Below, one piece after another: positions 25,158 to 36,992 of a DNA stretch of 64,000 nucleotides. Source of the DNA: Hibiscus mutabilis (lineage: Eukaryota > Streptophyta > Magnoliopsida > Malvales > Malvaceae); NCBI GenBank assembly GCA_019671005.1, contig JAGYYJ010002028.1, positions 1 through 64,000 on the forward strand, written 5' to 3'. The translations under genes and the position numbers were made by a program. Positions within the stretch are counted from its first letter, which is position 1. Each line of letters begins with the position of its first letter. Below the pieces are notes generated by a model. It searched no databases, was not told where the DNA came from, and saw nothing but the letters and a program-made list of their open reading frames with translations.

Positions 25158-28100
25158 TTATATCGTATAGACCATACCAACCTCCACCAGAGCTGCGTGA
25201 GGGATGTTCAATGCCACATGGGGCTCTCTGCCATTTTTATCCAAGAAAACATAGACCATGACGAGGAATCGCTTGAGGAAGTCCGAGCCATTGCGTACCA
25301 CCAAATGTGATTGACCCGAGAAATATGCAGTCCCGCTCTCCCTGGCCTCGATCAGTGCGTTTAGCTCCTCCCTTACCGATACACGCATTTTCGGGCTATG
25401 ATCGGGCAGCATGAACCGTACCTTTTTCTTCTTCTTCCCTTTCTCTTTGGCATCGCCCGTCGAGCTTGCGTTCATTTGAGTTGCTGCATTGGCTGCGCTC
25501 GTGCCTTCGTTGTCGTGTAAAGGTATCAAAGCATCTCCTTCGGGTTGTTTTCCAACTCCAACAACAATCATTCTTCCTTCGGGTGCCACCAAGGACTCGG
25601 CACCGGGTTCTTCCAGGGAAATAAACTCTCCGATGAAGCGAATGATCTGTTCCTCAAAGTCCCCCGTGTCCCTGATGTGATCACGGTATCCATATCGTAC
25701 GATGCATCGGTAGATTCTGTTATCTCTAGGCCCAACTCTGCCTATAAGATAACGCCTACTCGGGGGAACAAAAGGCTCTGGCAGAGACTTGAATGACACG
25801 AAAATCAGCACTTGATGAAAGGCTGGTACATTTGTGATAAAATGGGAGAAGAAAGCTGGGATTCCGGTTATGATGTCGGTGTAGACAAAGCCTATACCAG
25901 GTACCCTGGAAACTCCGAGACCCGAGCTGAGATCTGTAAGCCATTCCGTAGACACCTTGTTTTCCAAGTCAAATTGATATTTCTTCAAAGTTCCATAATG
26001 CCATGAAACCATGATAGTCAAGGATAGCACCAACAGAACAGCCAGATACCAGGCTCCCTTGTGAAAATTTAATATATTCGATGACAAATACATAGCCTCG
26101 ATGGACCCGAAAAACAGTAAAAAGCAAGCAGACACTAGCAAGCTCTTTTCCCAGTACAGGGCCACCACAAGTGACATTAAGCAAGTTGTTACCAGCATGC
26201 TAGAGACCACAGCCGTGCCTGTACACAAAATTTACTATTGGTTTCGTACGAATTCGACTGAAAATAGGGATTATATATGCTCATCGTACTCTTATATGTA
26301 CAACAAGCTTACCTAGTGCATTTCCGATTCGCGTGGTATCATGAAAGCCTATTGTAACACCAAGGCTAAGAACCATTACTATCCAGTTAACATCTGGTAT
26401 ATAAACCTGGCCATGTATCGTATCAGATGTATGAATCACTTTCACTCTGGGGAAGCAACAAAGTGCTAGGCACTGGTTTACAATGGAAAAACACGCTGTT
26501 ATTGTCGCTTGACTTCCAACCGCCGCAGCAAATAGAGCTAAAACCGTGTAGACATGGTGAACTCCTTCTGCAATTGCCAACCAATGTTCAGTTTGTATTA
26601 CAAATGCCAATCTAAATCATCAGTAGAAAGCAGCTGAACAACTTGCCAGGTGCGGATAGAAAAAGGTGATTATATTCGTCGGGAAGACCAGATGAGTTCT
26701 TTGTGGAGAGTGTATGGGAGATGAATGCAGCTTGACCCGCATAACATAAAATTAAAGCAGGGTAAATCAAGCAGAAAAATGTCATCTGCAGTAGGGAACC
26801 GAGAAAAGTTCTGTTAATCTATAGTTGAATGATCACTGCAGTTTGCTGAGACATGAACTTGATCGAATACCTTTATTGATTTCGCTGAGAAATGACCTAG
26901 ATCTGCAAACATTGCCTCCGATCCTGCGAAAAAACAGGTTGCATATGTGGCTTGAAAAATAATAATACAAGAAGCTATCTTGTTATGCTCAATGGTAAAC
27001 CAGGACTGACCTGCTACACATAGAGTGAGACCGCCCAATGACCTCCAGCTACGGAGGCTAGTACTTTTGAAATACTTGTAAATGTATTTTGGGGAGATTG
27101 CATATATGATATGTGGATCATAGTGCACAATATTGAATACACCCATTCCACTAATAAATAAGAGCCATATTATGACTATCGGAGCAAATATGAACCCGAT
27201 TCTATGGCTTCCGTAGCGTTGCACTGTGAAAAGGCAGACCAATATGGCACATGCAACAGGCACTTGTACATCTGAAATAAATAAGAGGACAGGAGAGACA
27301 TCAAATATTCTTAAAATGTTGTTTTTTGAAACATCGAACTCGAAGATATCGAGTTTCATAAAACTTACATCTCTTAATATCTCTTGATATAGACTCCTCT
27401 CTTTCATGGGAAGAGGAATCTGCAAAAACAACATACGAAGGTTATTAGCCAAAGGTTGATGGATGGTTCAAAGATAAGGCTGCACTTCTTACTGCTGGTT
27501 CTTACATTTAATATCAGTTAATGATCGTCGAAGACTGGCTGCAGCCGACAAAACTGGCAAAGAAAAATAGAAAAAAGGGAAACATAAATACAACGAACCA
27601 TTCGATGACATAAACTATCACAAAAGAAGAGAACTTGATCAAGTTTATCAAACCAGAAATAGCCGGTGTAAGAACTGCGTCAGCTATTATCATGCAAGAG
27701 CCGAGCAGCGCCAAGAACAGCATCAAGTAATGACTACTCTTATGTTTCGTGATAGCCCTTCGAACTCTCGATTCGAGCTTGCTTCGGGAAGGACATTCAT
27801 CATCGTATTGCATAATGTTGTCGTCGCTTTTATCCTTAGGGAGCAGACCAACTTTTCCATGCCTGCACAATAGTGAGTACAAAGCAAAAGTACCACCTGC
27901 AAGATATCATTCAAGGTAAAATTCATTTCCCGATCTTATCAACGCAATCGTTTTGTTTAAAAGGTCACCGAATATCATTACGTACCCTCTCCATCGTCAT
28001 CTGCTCTCAACACTATAATGGCATACTTCACTAATGAAACGATCGTCAAAGTCCAAAAGATAAACGATAAGTACTCGTATGCACTCTCATCGGATTTGAA

Positions 28101-28718
28101 TTCCTGCCTAGGGATCGAACTAAATACATATAAAGGAGCAGTGCTCAAGCGACCATAAACAACTCCAAGGCTTTGGAATGACAAAAGGACTGTATGCATC
28201 CATGTTTCCTTCTGAAACAACATTAAGAAAATCAAAATAGCACATAATCAAACACTTAACACCAAGGCACTCCACATGCTGTGATCTACTGCAAAAAGTC
28301 TTAACACATGATTCAGCTGAAATTAATCTGTGATTACATGAACTTAAACAACCCCTGAGACTGTCTCTGATATTGATCATATCAGATGCTTTATTAGACC
28401 AAATGGTACCGGATTTACAAAAAGGCTTCCTATATTCATCGGAGGTCCGAGGCTCGAATCTACGGAGACACGATTTAAGGGTCTCATCTACAAGATCCCA
28501 TCACTAATATGCAATTATCAGATTTTGAATCGAATTAAGATTACTAAAATTGGTCATTGATTAACCCTAGGAAACTACACATTTGAGTTCTGATAAAACC
28601 AAGCAAGAACTTAAGCAAAACCTGCAGAAAGCAGAGAGAAACTAAGTATTCTGCACTTCAACAAACGACTAACCTTGATGGGATTAGAGTAGGTTCCGGG
28701 GCTCAATGGAGGATCCAT
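25158..28718 (-). CDS. HAK/KUP/KT-family potassium transporter
   Basis: A complete gene of ten exons (minus strand): 28718-28674, 28211-27986, 27896-27654, 27553-27506, 27419-27369, 27271-27011, 26923-26871, 26785-26647, 26567-26313 and 26218-25158. All phases join, giving 793 residues, the usual length. The N-terminus is short (MDPPLSPGTYSNPIK). Family blocks are clear: GVVYGRLSTAPLYVF, RADDDGEGGTFALYSLLCRH, DAVLTPAIS, VPVACAILVCLF, GSEAMFADLGHFS, GCFPRVKV-like CCFPRVKVIHTS, HGQVYIP, WHYGTLKKYQFD, PAFHQVL and YRCIVRYGYRD. About 12 membrane segments precede a cytosolic C-terminal domain with a KEKGKKKKKVRF basic patch. The family mediates K+ uptake, often H+-coupled. Oddities: residue 36 is Arg where most relatives have Asp (YGD), and the intron after exon 8 is GC-AG. 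Subgroup not fixed. Confidence 0.93.
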
Positions 28719-28956
28719 TAAGAGAAACAGAGACCAAGAGACAGATAACAGGAAAAGCTTTTCATTGGGAAAAATATGTAAGAAGGAAGACAAAAATGGG
28801 AATGAAATAGCGGTTGAGTCTATGCGAGTATGATCGACAGAAACAAAGTTATAAAGTCTCGAGAATGGTCGGCCGATTTCAAAACAGTTTGTTGTTTTTC
28901 TATGGCAATTTGAATTCTGGTCTGACAGTGATGCCTGCAATTCTATATTTCTAATA

Positions 28957-28972
28957 TTATATAATATATATT
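28957..28972 (-). promoter_or_regulatory. Possible TATA box of the potassium transporter gene
   Basis: On the minus strand the stretch reads as a run of TATATAT/TATAAT about 240 bp upstream of the start codon. Position and composition fit a core promoter, but AT-rich runs are common here. Confidence 0.35.
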
Positions 28973-29034
28973 GAAGCTACAACTTTTTGAGTATATCCGA
29001 AGGCCTCATGGGAACACGTTCTCACATGACAGCT

Positions 29035-29271
29035 TCACATGATCATCATATGGTTTTGCATTTCCTTTGATATTTTCTCAGCCATTTTTGTTTTATAAGC
29101 TTGAATTTCATTTGCTATACAAAGTCGAACCTGTGCAGTATCTTTAATGGCTCGAACCTCGAAGAATCTCCATAGCGTCATATTTCTGTCCGAATCTTCC
29201 AAGGAAGAAGTTTCATCAAATAAAACGTTGCTTTTCCTGTTCTTTGTTTTCACTGAATCAAGATTAAAAAG
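29035..29271 (-). other. Possible exon or gene fragment, unrecognised
   Basis: On the minus strand the frame from 29253 reads MKTKNRKSNVLF and includes TLWRFFEVRAIKDTAQ and NEIQAYKTKMAEKI, with more varied composition than the surrounding DNA. A GATTCAG that could be an acceptor precedes it near 29255. It lies upstream of the potassium transporter promoter. I do not recognise the protein, and it may be chance. Confidence 0.25.
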
Positions 29272-32200
29272 AAGAGAAGAAAACTAAGTTTCTACATTGA
29301 ATGATGAATTGTCTTCATGGGAAAGAAGAAACACATCACGTAAAATATAGTTAAAACATACCTTGTACGGAAAGTTGTTTACGCCATGAAAAGATAAGTT
29401 TTAAAAGGAAAGAACTTTATAAAATTATTGAAAGAATAAGTAAAGAGAAAAAGGGTGAAAGATCATTTCTTTGGTGGAGCATAAAAGGTGATTGGTTTCT
29501 AAACATGTTTAGTAGTGTGGGTAATTCTTTTAATCACGTGAGATTTTCTTGCCTGGAAAAAAGGCGAACACCCACTAGTGGGCTAATAGGAAAACCAAAT
29601 CAAAACAAAGGGCAACCAAGGTCAAATGAGAAAAAAAAAGACAAGGGTAAAGGCCCAATTTTGGTACAAACTAAATCTGAACTCATGACTTCAATTCAAT
29701 CAAAGATTTTAATATTATTATTATTTTAATTTTTTTATATTGTATACATATATGGATTGTAAATGAAAAATACAATAAACAAAATATCATAGACTATAAC
29801 ACACTTGTACACATTCACAACCCTCTACAATATGTATTGTTGTTTTATTGGAGGATTAAATTTATTGAATTATTTCTAATTAAAATTAAAATAAAATTAA
29901 TAGAATACGTAAGTAATGAGGATCAAATTAATAGAATGTGTAAGTAATGATGGAAAAATGTGTAAGTAATGAGGACTAAATGCGTTATTATGCAAATTTA
30001 CTTAATTACCATTCAATAATTCTATTAACAATTAACGATATATAACTTAATTGAAATCGAATTGAAAGTTTAATGATCTAATTAAATTTCTTGTTTAATG
30101 ATCAAATAGGTACAAACCTCATAATTTAATAACATTGGTGAGTTTACCCTTATTCTTAATATTACTTTGGGAGTGAAAATGGGTTTCAACTTTTATGGAT
30201 ATGGTGTTAAAATATTTTAGCTTTTTAATTTATTTATTTTTTTGAAAATAAAATGTTATTAATTTCATTTCTTATTTTGAAATATTTGTATTATGCATAA
30301 TAAGCTTATAATATTTTATAAATGGTTATTTGATTTTTATTATTAAATCTATGAAGTTAACTATTTTATAGTTATGGATATAAATATATATATACCATAC
30401 TTATGATCTAAAACTGTGTTATATTTCAATCAATCGTATTATGCGAATCAAAAGATTTATTCTTATCGAATTATGATCTGTCCTATGCTATCTAGATACT
30501 CGTTCTCATCCCTTGCAGTCATCGAGAAAATAAACCATTCTATGTCAACGAGATCACTTCTAGAGTTTATCCAATTATTCATGTTTATTCAGCAGATATG
30601 GAAATTAAAAAAAGAGAGGCTCCTTTGCTACATTGAATTGAAGATAACCAAAATCTTTCTTTAAGTTGACAAATCTCAATTAACAACACATGGTAGGGAA
30701 GTGGAGGGGATGAAAGGAGAGGGAGGGAGAGGAATAGAAATCCTCTGTTCTTTTTTGGTGTCTCTATTTATGTCCTCATACTAAAAATTTAGGTTTAAAG
30801 TTTAGGGAATTTATGGTAGCGATTTATAGTTTAAAGTTTAAAATTTAGAATTTAAGGTTAGGACTTAAAATCTGATTTTTTAAGGTTGGACATAGAAATG
30901 TACCGAAAATGAGAAGAAGATTTTTATCCGGATGAAGAGTTATATACCCTTGATTTCTTAACGAAGAAAAAAAGAATTGAAGTTCTAATTTCCAGTTTTA
31001 TGTACATTTAGGGCTGGATCTGAATCCGGTGCATGTGGAAAGGATTCAACAAGTATTCCAGATATGGAACACATTGAAGTAGTAAAGAGGCCCATTTCTG
31101 CAATCTGCCAAAACCCTGAAATAATTAGAAGGAAGCTATAGCCTGTAGCCCCCTCATAAACAGTGCTCCCTCCACTTGTCTCCATCAAAAACTTTCCAAA
31201 TTAATTAACTACACACATATATATAGATATAGATATGTTGCAGTCGATATTGAATTGTCAAGGGTTAAAAAGGGAGGGGAAGGCAATGAACAGTGAAGGA
31301 ACAAGGTCTTTTCTGAGAGTGGGAACAAGGCCAGGGTGATGAAAGAGTACCGTGATAAACAGTGACGAAGCTCGTTCAGAATCACCTCAACTGCTTAAAG
31401 GTTCTTTCTCTCCCACCCTCTTCATTGTTGTATGAAGTTAAGATCATAGTATTAAATTGTGACCGCAACGTCTTATGATATTGTTAAGGTACTCATTGTT
31501 TTCTGATAAGTTTGAGATTAGGGGTGTCAGACTTTCTACAAGATGCTCAAGTGTGATAATAGCATGCTAGGTAGTTGTCTAGTTGATGTAGTTAGGGTTA
31601 AGGTACTATAGTATTAACCTAGCTACCTATAGTAAGTTTCAGTTAGCTTAGAGCCAAATTATATTTGCTATGCCAACCATTTCACCAGCATAACATATTA
31701 TATCAGCTAGGAAACATTGAGTCTCAAGCTCTTAGCCAGTTACTTGGAGGGGAAATTTTGAAGGAATTTCAAGGGAGTAGAAAGAAATTAATTATATTTA
31801 TTTTCCCTCATCGACTAGTATTAAACTATTGATTAAGCTCCTTAACAGAGAACAGAGAACGGTTCCAGGATTTTATGTCAAGAGTTATATTAGAAACTCA
31901 GGGGTGCGAAACTATAAAATTTTAGGGGTGCAAACTTATATCATTATAGGAAATACAAAGAAAATTTATAACATATATGGGAGTTTAAAATTTCCAGAGA
32001 GTGCGATTGCTCTTCTAACACCCCTCGGTCCATCGCTGCTTCTTAAAATGATTTATTATACTATATAAATGTATACATACACTAATGATGGGTCAAATAC
32101 AACTCTATTTGACATTTTCTTTGGGACAAAACTCTATTAACAATTATGTCATAGATGTTAAGAAATGACATATTTCTAGTTTTTGTTTGCACATATGATA

Positions 32201-32425
32201 ACATCAAAATAAAGATCACAGTGTTACAAACGGTTCGTAGGCTATGATTTAATATACACTGGCATTGGCGTTATATGTATTGTTTTTCCTATAGATATTT
32301 ACTGTTTTCTTCCACTTTTGTCAGGTTAGTGGCATTGGCAATGGAGGCAGAAATAGCAAGGGAAGCCAAATGCAAGCTGAGCATTATGATAGTAGTAATA
32401 ATATAAAGAAGAATACATGTTCTAG
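29272..32425. other. Intergenic DNA, mostly AT-rich, no clear gene
   Basis: There is a degenerate TTTAGGG-core repeat at about 30760-30910. A 67-codon minus-strand frame at 31188-30985 (MMETSGGSTVYEGATG...) shows no family I know. Short tandem words containing GTAAGTAATGAGGA occur near 29900-29980. The part nearest 32426 may hold upstream exons of the KNOX2-like gene, but I could not identify the KNOX1 half. Confidence 0.4.
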
Positions 32426-32805
32426 CAGCATGCAGCTAAGCCAATCAGAGTAGACATCTTCATGGTACACTATTTGCTATAAGAATGACAGTGTCTTGAT
32501 TTTAAGTTTGAAAAAAAAGTAGATAAAGCAGTGAATTTGGATACTGTTTTTTAAACACGTTGGCAATGCATACATGCAGGAAGGATATTGCTCGGCACTG
32601 AGCAAGCTAAAGGAAGCCATGGAGGAACCTCAGCTGGAATCATTTGCTTTCATCAACGGCATGCATTCTCAACTTAAGGACCTCGCCGGAGATAATCCCC
32701 TTTCACCTGATGTATTTCTGGTAATTATTCTCATGCACTAATTGCATTTGGTGATAATCATGTGAAACTTGTGCAGCAGGAAGCTGAAACGAATGATTCA
32801 AAGTG
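32426..32805 (+). pseudogene. KNOX2 (MEINOX)-like exons, possible KNATM-type gene fragment
   Basis: Three phase-0 exons can be read. 32426-32464 follows a TTCTAG acceptor and ends VDIFM before a GTACAC donor. 32580-32720 reads EGYCSALSKLKEAMEEPQLE and continues FAFINGMHSQLKDL before GTAATT. The last runs from 32777 to the TGA at 32805 (QEAETNDSK). The central exon resembles the KNOX2 motif of KNOX proteins (consensus near EAYCEMLVKYKEEL), and the early stop with no homeodomain recalls KNATM, a KNOX protein that lacks a homeodomain and pairs with BELL partners. I cannot find the KNOX1 half (HPLYELL-type motif) upstream, so this may be a 5'-truncated copy or an incomplete gene model. The assignment rests on motif memory only. 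Confidence 0.45.
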
Positions 32806-33654
32806 AGGGACCAAAAGAAACGAGAGTCGTAGAAATGGAATGGAATGGTGTAGAATTAGATGCAGAAAAACTTGGGCCATTACCAGACACACCCTCGTGC
32901 TTCAAGAATCTCTCTAACATCAATGTCCAAAACTTTGTAAGCTAAGCATATTATATAAATATAATGTAAAAATCTGGTACTTCAGCTCTCTTTCCTTGAT
33001 ATATGATATGTTATGTTGTATTAGAAGATACTTAAGCTTATATATACAGGGGAGAGAGACTGCTGGCAGGCTATTAGTTGGAAAAGTGCCATTCGGACAC
33101 TGATTAACAGGGTGAACTCAGGAAATTTGGATTGCAGTATCAAATTCTGGAAAAAAAATCTAAAAAATTGTATAAACATATGCATAACATTAATATGTCG
33201 ATAAACCAAGTCATAAATATGACTGAATGTAAGACTATTACAAAGTTATTAAAATCGTAAATAAAAGAAAAGACACATAAATAATTGGATATCTTTAAAT
33301 ATCTTTTTTGATATATGTAATCAAAAAATTATTCAATCATTGATCCTCAATTCGATTTCTTGAAAGTCATTTAAATTTAAAAATAAAATCGACTAAAAAA
33401 TATTTAGATTTAGAACTAGAATCGAGTGAGATCCGGAGAAGAAAAGAGTTTAAAAATAAAACTTCAAGTAATATACACTTTATAATTTATATATAAAATA
33501 AACACATTTATTTGTAATGATAAAAATAAAAACGTGATGGATATAAAATTCCAGTGGTGTTAATTATGCTTATAAAAAATCAAGTCGAATCGTGGCTAAC
33601 TCATTCAAATATACTCATAAAATAATTTTTTTTGAACAATTTCTACCCAGGAGA
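32806..33654. other. AT-rich DNA with one open stretch
   Basis: At 32778-32945 another frame stays open (RKLKRMIQSEG ... LPDTPSCFKNLSN, ending TAA). It overlaps the last KNOX2-like exon in a different frame and could be an alternative 3' exon or chance. The rest is AT-rich without a gene. Confidence 0.35.
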
Positions 33655-33768
33655 TGGGAGAAGAATTTGCTTATAATGATTTTGAACCCACAACCTAGAG
33701 GAAAATGGAGGGGGAATTTGCTCACAATGGTTTTGAACCCACAACCTAGAGGAAATGGGAGGGTCACA
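33655..33768. repeat. Tandem duplication, two units of about 51 bp
   Basis: Both units contain TTTTGAACCCACAACCTAGA, with starts at about 33664 and 33715. No coding potential. Confidence 0.8.
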
Positions 33769-33970
33769 ACTGAAAGCTTTAACTATACGCTCAAGAGATT
33801 GTTGACTAAAACAATTAATTAGATAAATAACCACTTTAAAGATTATTTAGATAAATATCATTTTCAGTCCACGTAAGACAAACTCGCGTTTTGTGTAAAA
33901 GCTTAGTTATGAACACGCGCTTCACTAAATGCGAGTTCCATGTTTAGTGGTAGGTAATAAGGGGAAAATT

Positions 33971-34469
33971 TAGAGATGGGCACGGGTTGGGTCGGGTTTT
34001 TGGCCCACCCAAACCCGACCCGAAAATAAATACCCTAAACCTGCACCCGACCTGACCCGAACTTATTCATTAAAAAAATTCTGCCCGAAAATAAATATAC
34101 TAAATCCGACCATGACTCGACCCGACCCAGCCTATATAAAAATTAATTTTAGGGACTTAATTGTAAAAAAATAATTTTAGGGGATTTAATTGTAAAAAAA
34201 TATAAGTTGAAGGACTATATTGTAAATAAAAACTTAATTTTAGGGACCTAATTATAAAAAATATATAAAAAGGGGTATTATTATAAATATCCCTAAAAAA
34301 TTTAGGAGAAAATTACATAGTTAGTCTCGGATCGAGTCGGATATTTTCCACCTTAAACCCGCACCTGACTCGACCCGAACCGAACCAGACTTTTTTTAAA
34401 AAAAAGATCGACCCTATCGAATTGGATCCGGTGGAAACCCGTCGGATTCGGGTTCCGTGCCCATCCCTA
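33971..34469. mobile_element. hAT-like MITE rich in GGGTCGGG words
   Basis: The terminal inverted repeats are TAGAGATGGGCACGG at the left and the complement of TAGGGATGGGCACGG at the right. The flanks GGAAAATT and GAAAAATT match at 7 of 8 bases, an 8-bp duplication typical of hAT elements. The subterminal parts are rich in GGGTCGGG and its complement. No transposase. Confidence 0.75.
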
Positions 34470-34578
34470 GAAAAATTAGTTTACCATGTTTATTTTACAC
34501 AAAACTCGCATTGGACTGGACGCGGTTTATGAACTCGCGTTGGGCTAGACGTGAGTTTATCTTACGTGGGTCGAAAGG

Positions 34579-35537
34579 TAGGAGTGTTCATGGACGGTTA
34601 ACCGTACCGCACGACTTATCGGTACGGTTACCGAAATTCTCGGTTCGACATTTTAATGAACTGTTACCTTTCCGTTTAAATCGGTTACCGCCTAAATGGT
34701 TAACCGGTTTATTCGGTACGGTTACTCGGTTAACAGTGAACCATTTTATATATTTATTACTACTAGATTTAATAGTTTAAAAAATCAACCAAATAAAACT
34801 TTTAATATTTATATTTAAAAAAGTCTCCAAAGTTTAAAACAAATAAAAGTTTAGAAAAATTATATTAATTACATAAATATAAGTAATGTTGAATAATTTA
34901 TATTAATTACACAAATATTTGTATAATCAATGTGATATTATTATAATTTTTTTAAAAGAAAAGAACTTCGATAAAATTTCCTTCGCCGTTTGAGTCAACC
35001 GAAATCGAGACAAGAACACCGAAAGAGAAAAAAGTACTCCAAATTTATTTCATTTCACGAACAAAATAACATGAACACGAGCTCAGCAGAGTTGTTCAAG
35101 AGCAAATGTAAATAAAACAAAGACACGACAACATGAACCATAAAAGGAGCTGCAAGATCAAACCAATGACCCAAGACACTAACTGCATGCAATCAAACTG
35201 GAAACTCAACAGAAACAAAAGGATGCAGCACATATCCCACTATATCTCGATATTAGAATTGATGCACGTTCGAATAGATGTACACTACACGTTTGATTAT
35301 TTTAATAATTTAATATCATTATAAAATATAGTTTAAGTATGATAATTACACATAGTAATAATCAATAATTTATTGTTAATATAAATTTATTTTAAAAAAT
35401 TTTATCAGTTTTTCGGTTAACCGTTTAACTGTTATTTTTACTGGTACAATTATCGTACCATTTCGACTAATTTTTATCGGTACAGTTATTTACCATTTAA
35501 TCCGGTTTTTCGGTTCTGGTTTTTATAAATATCCCTA
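34579..35537. mobile_element. hAT-like non-autonomous element rich in CGGTTA words
   Basis: The left end TAGGAGTGTTCATGG and the right end ATAAATATCCCTA are weak inverted repeats. Subterminal CGGTTAACCG and CGGTACGGTTA words occur at both ends in opposite sense. The flanks TCGAAAGG and TCAGAAGG match at 6 of 8. It lies only 110 bp from the previous hAT-like MITE. No coding capacity. Confidence 0.6.
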
Positions 35538-36957
35538 TCAGAAGGGACTGTTATCTAAATAATATTCAAATGAGTTTATTTATCTAATTAATTATTTTAT
35601 GGGTATATTTGAATGATTTAGCCTCACGATCGTTGTGTATGTTTAGTGTGACAAAGAATACGTTTGACCTGTGGGGGTGCAGACAATGCATGAATCATGG
35701 CAAGACATGACAGGATTGGGTATTATTCAAACATGGCAATGGGAAATCACTCACTACTCTCACTTCAACTGTTGTTAGGGCGGATTCCAATGCTCTTTCA
35801 CATGCTATTTGGCATGAAATGCTACAATTGCATGGGAAATGCACCAACACAGGTCTACTCTTCTTTTGCTGCTGTCATAACTGTGGCAAACATTTCCTAT
35901 TTTGATGGATCAATAAAATGTTCACAAGGTACCAAAATTCAATGAAAATTAAATGTCCACATGCAATATTCATTCAAATAAAGGATTCAACGTAGCTTAG
36001 CGTTTTCTCTGTCCTTATGACACTCGTTTTTTTCTGTTTTTATGACATTTTTTTGTTTTGTAGTTTGTTTCATTTGTTCTTGTGGCATGATTCAGCATAC
36101 TCTAGCGGTGGTTTGTTGCTCGCACAGAGATTTTAATCGGCGCTAGTTTTTTATTATGATTTTGTCGGTGGTCATACAAAGTTAGATCCACACTCAGTTG
36201 ATGGTTGTTTGTCGACGTAATCAGTCATGAGTAGCGGAATAGTCTGTCTGATAGTTTGGATTGCTCACTACTCCTCTTTCATCTATTATGCGTCTCGATT
36301 GGATAGAGACAAAGAGATTCATAAAGCTTCTGAATTTTGATGGTATGCTTATCTCCATTGAAGTTTTTCAATTTTCTTTATTTTTTGGGTTGTAAGAAAT
36401 TTTGGGTAGATTAGTCTCATATTTTCCTCCCTAGATGCATTGTAATTGTGATATCTTCTATGGTTATAATAAAAATTCAGTGGCTATATTAAAAAAAAGA
36501 ATTCATTTTAAGTGGATTGGATCCAGAGACATACTCAAAAATTTATGTTAGGGGGCGAACCTATAAAATTCTAGAGAGGGCGAACTTATAAAATTTTAGG
36601 AAGATAAAAATATATTTTTAATAAAAAATACATAGAATATTTTTATATCATATTGAAATTTTAAATTTTTGAAAAGAAATTCCGTTTCTTTCAACTCCTC
36701 GGTCAATTTCTAATTGAATCGTAAATATAAATTTAATTCGATTTGAAAAGATAATAATAGAGGATTCTAATTGATACACCGGTGGTTGTCTTTGGGCTTA
36801 ACGAACCAAGTGGATGGAAAACGATACCTCTTGTAATCTTAGACGTGGCATGAGGGTGTGACGTCATTGATGAACAAATGAATGATGTGTTTGTCTTTGC
36901 TTAATTGGGCAGTTGTTGCAGTTGGGACACTACTACTAGACAGTAGACAGTAATGTA
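35538..36957. other. Intergenic DNA with a possible LINE 3' tail
   Basis: No gene is supported. The part at about 36000-36500 ends TTATAATAAAAATTCAGTGG and then an A-rich run at 36490-36498, which resembles the 3' end of a 5'-truncated plant LINE on the plus strand. No protein motif remains. Confidence 0.35.
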
Positions 36958-36992
36958 TTAGGGTTAGGGTTAGGGTTAGGGTTAGGGTTAGG
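36958..36992 (+). repeat. Interstitial telomere-like (TTAGGG)n tract
   Basis: Five and a half perfect TTAGGG units in tandem. The usual plant telomere unit is TTTAGGG, so this is the six-base form. It is short and sits in ordinary intergenic DNA. Confidence 0.9.

Noticed and set aside
27369..27452. Reading the frame from 27452 (IPLPMKERSLYQ...) as part of the transporter
   Set aside because: Phase analysis shows exon 5 (27419-27369) is used in another frame, reading SSSHEREESISRDIKR, which joins both neighbours correctly.
36958..36992. Chromosome end
   Set aside because: The tract is 35 bp and is followed by ordinary genic DNA, so it is interstitial.
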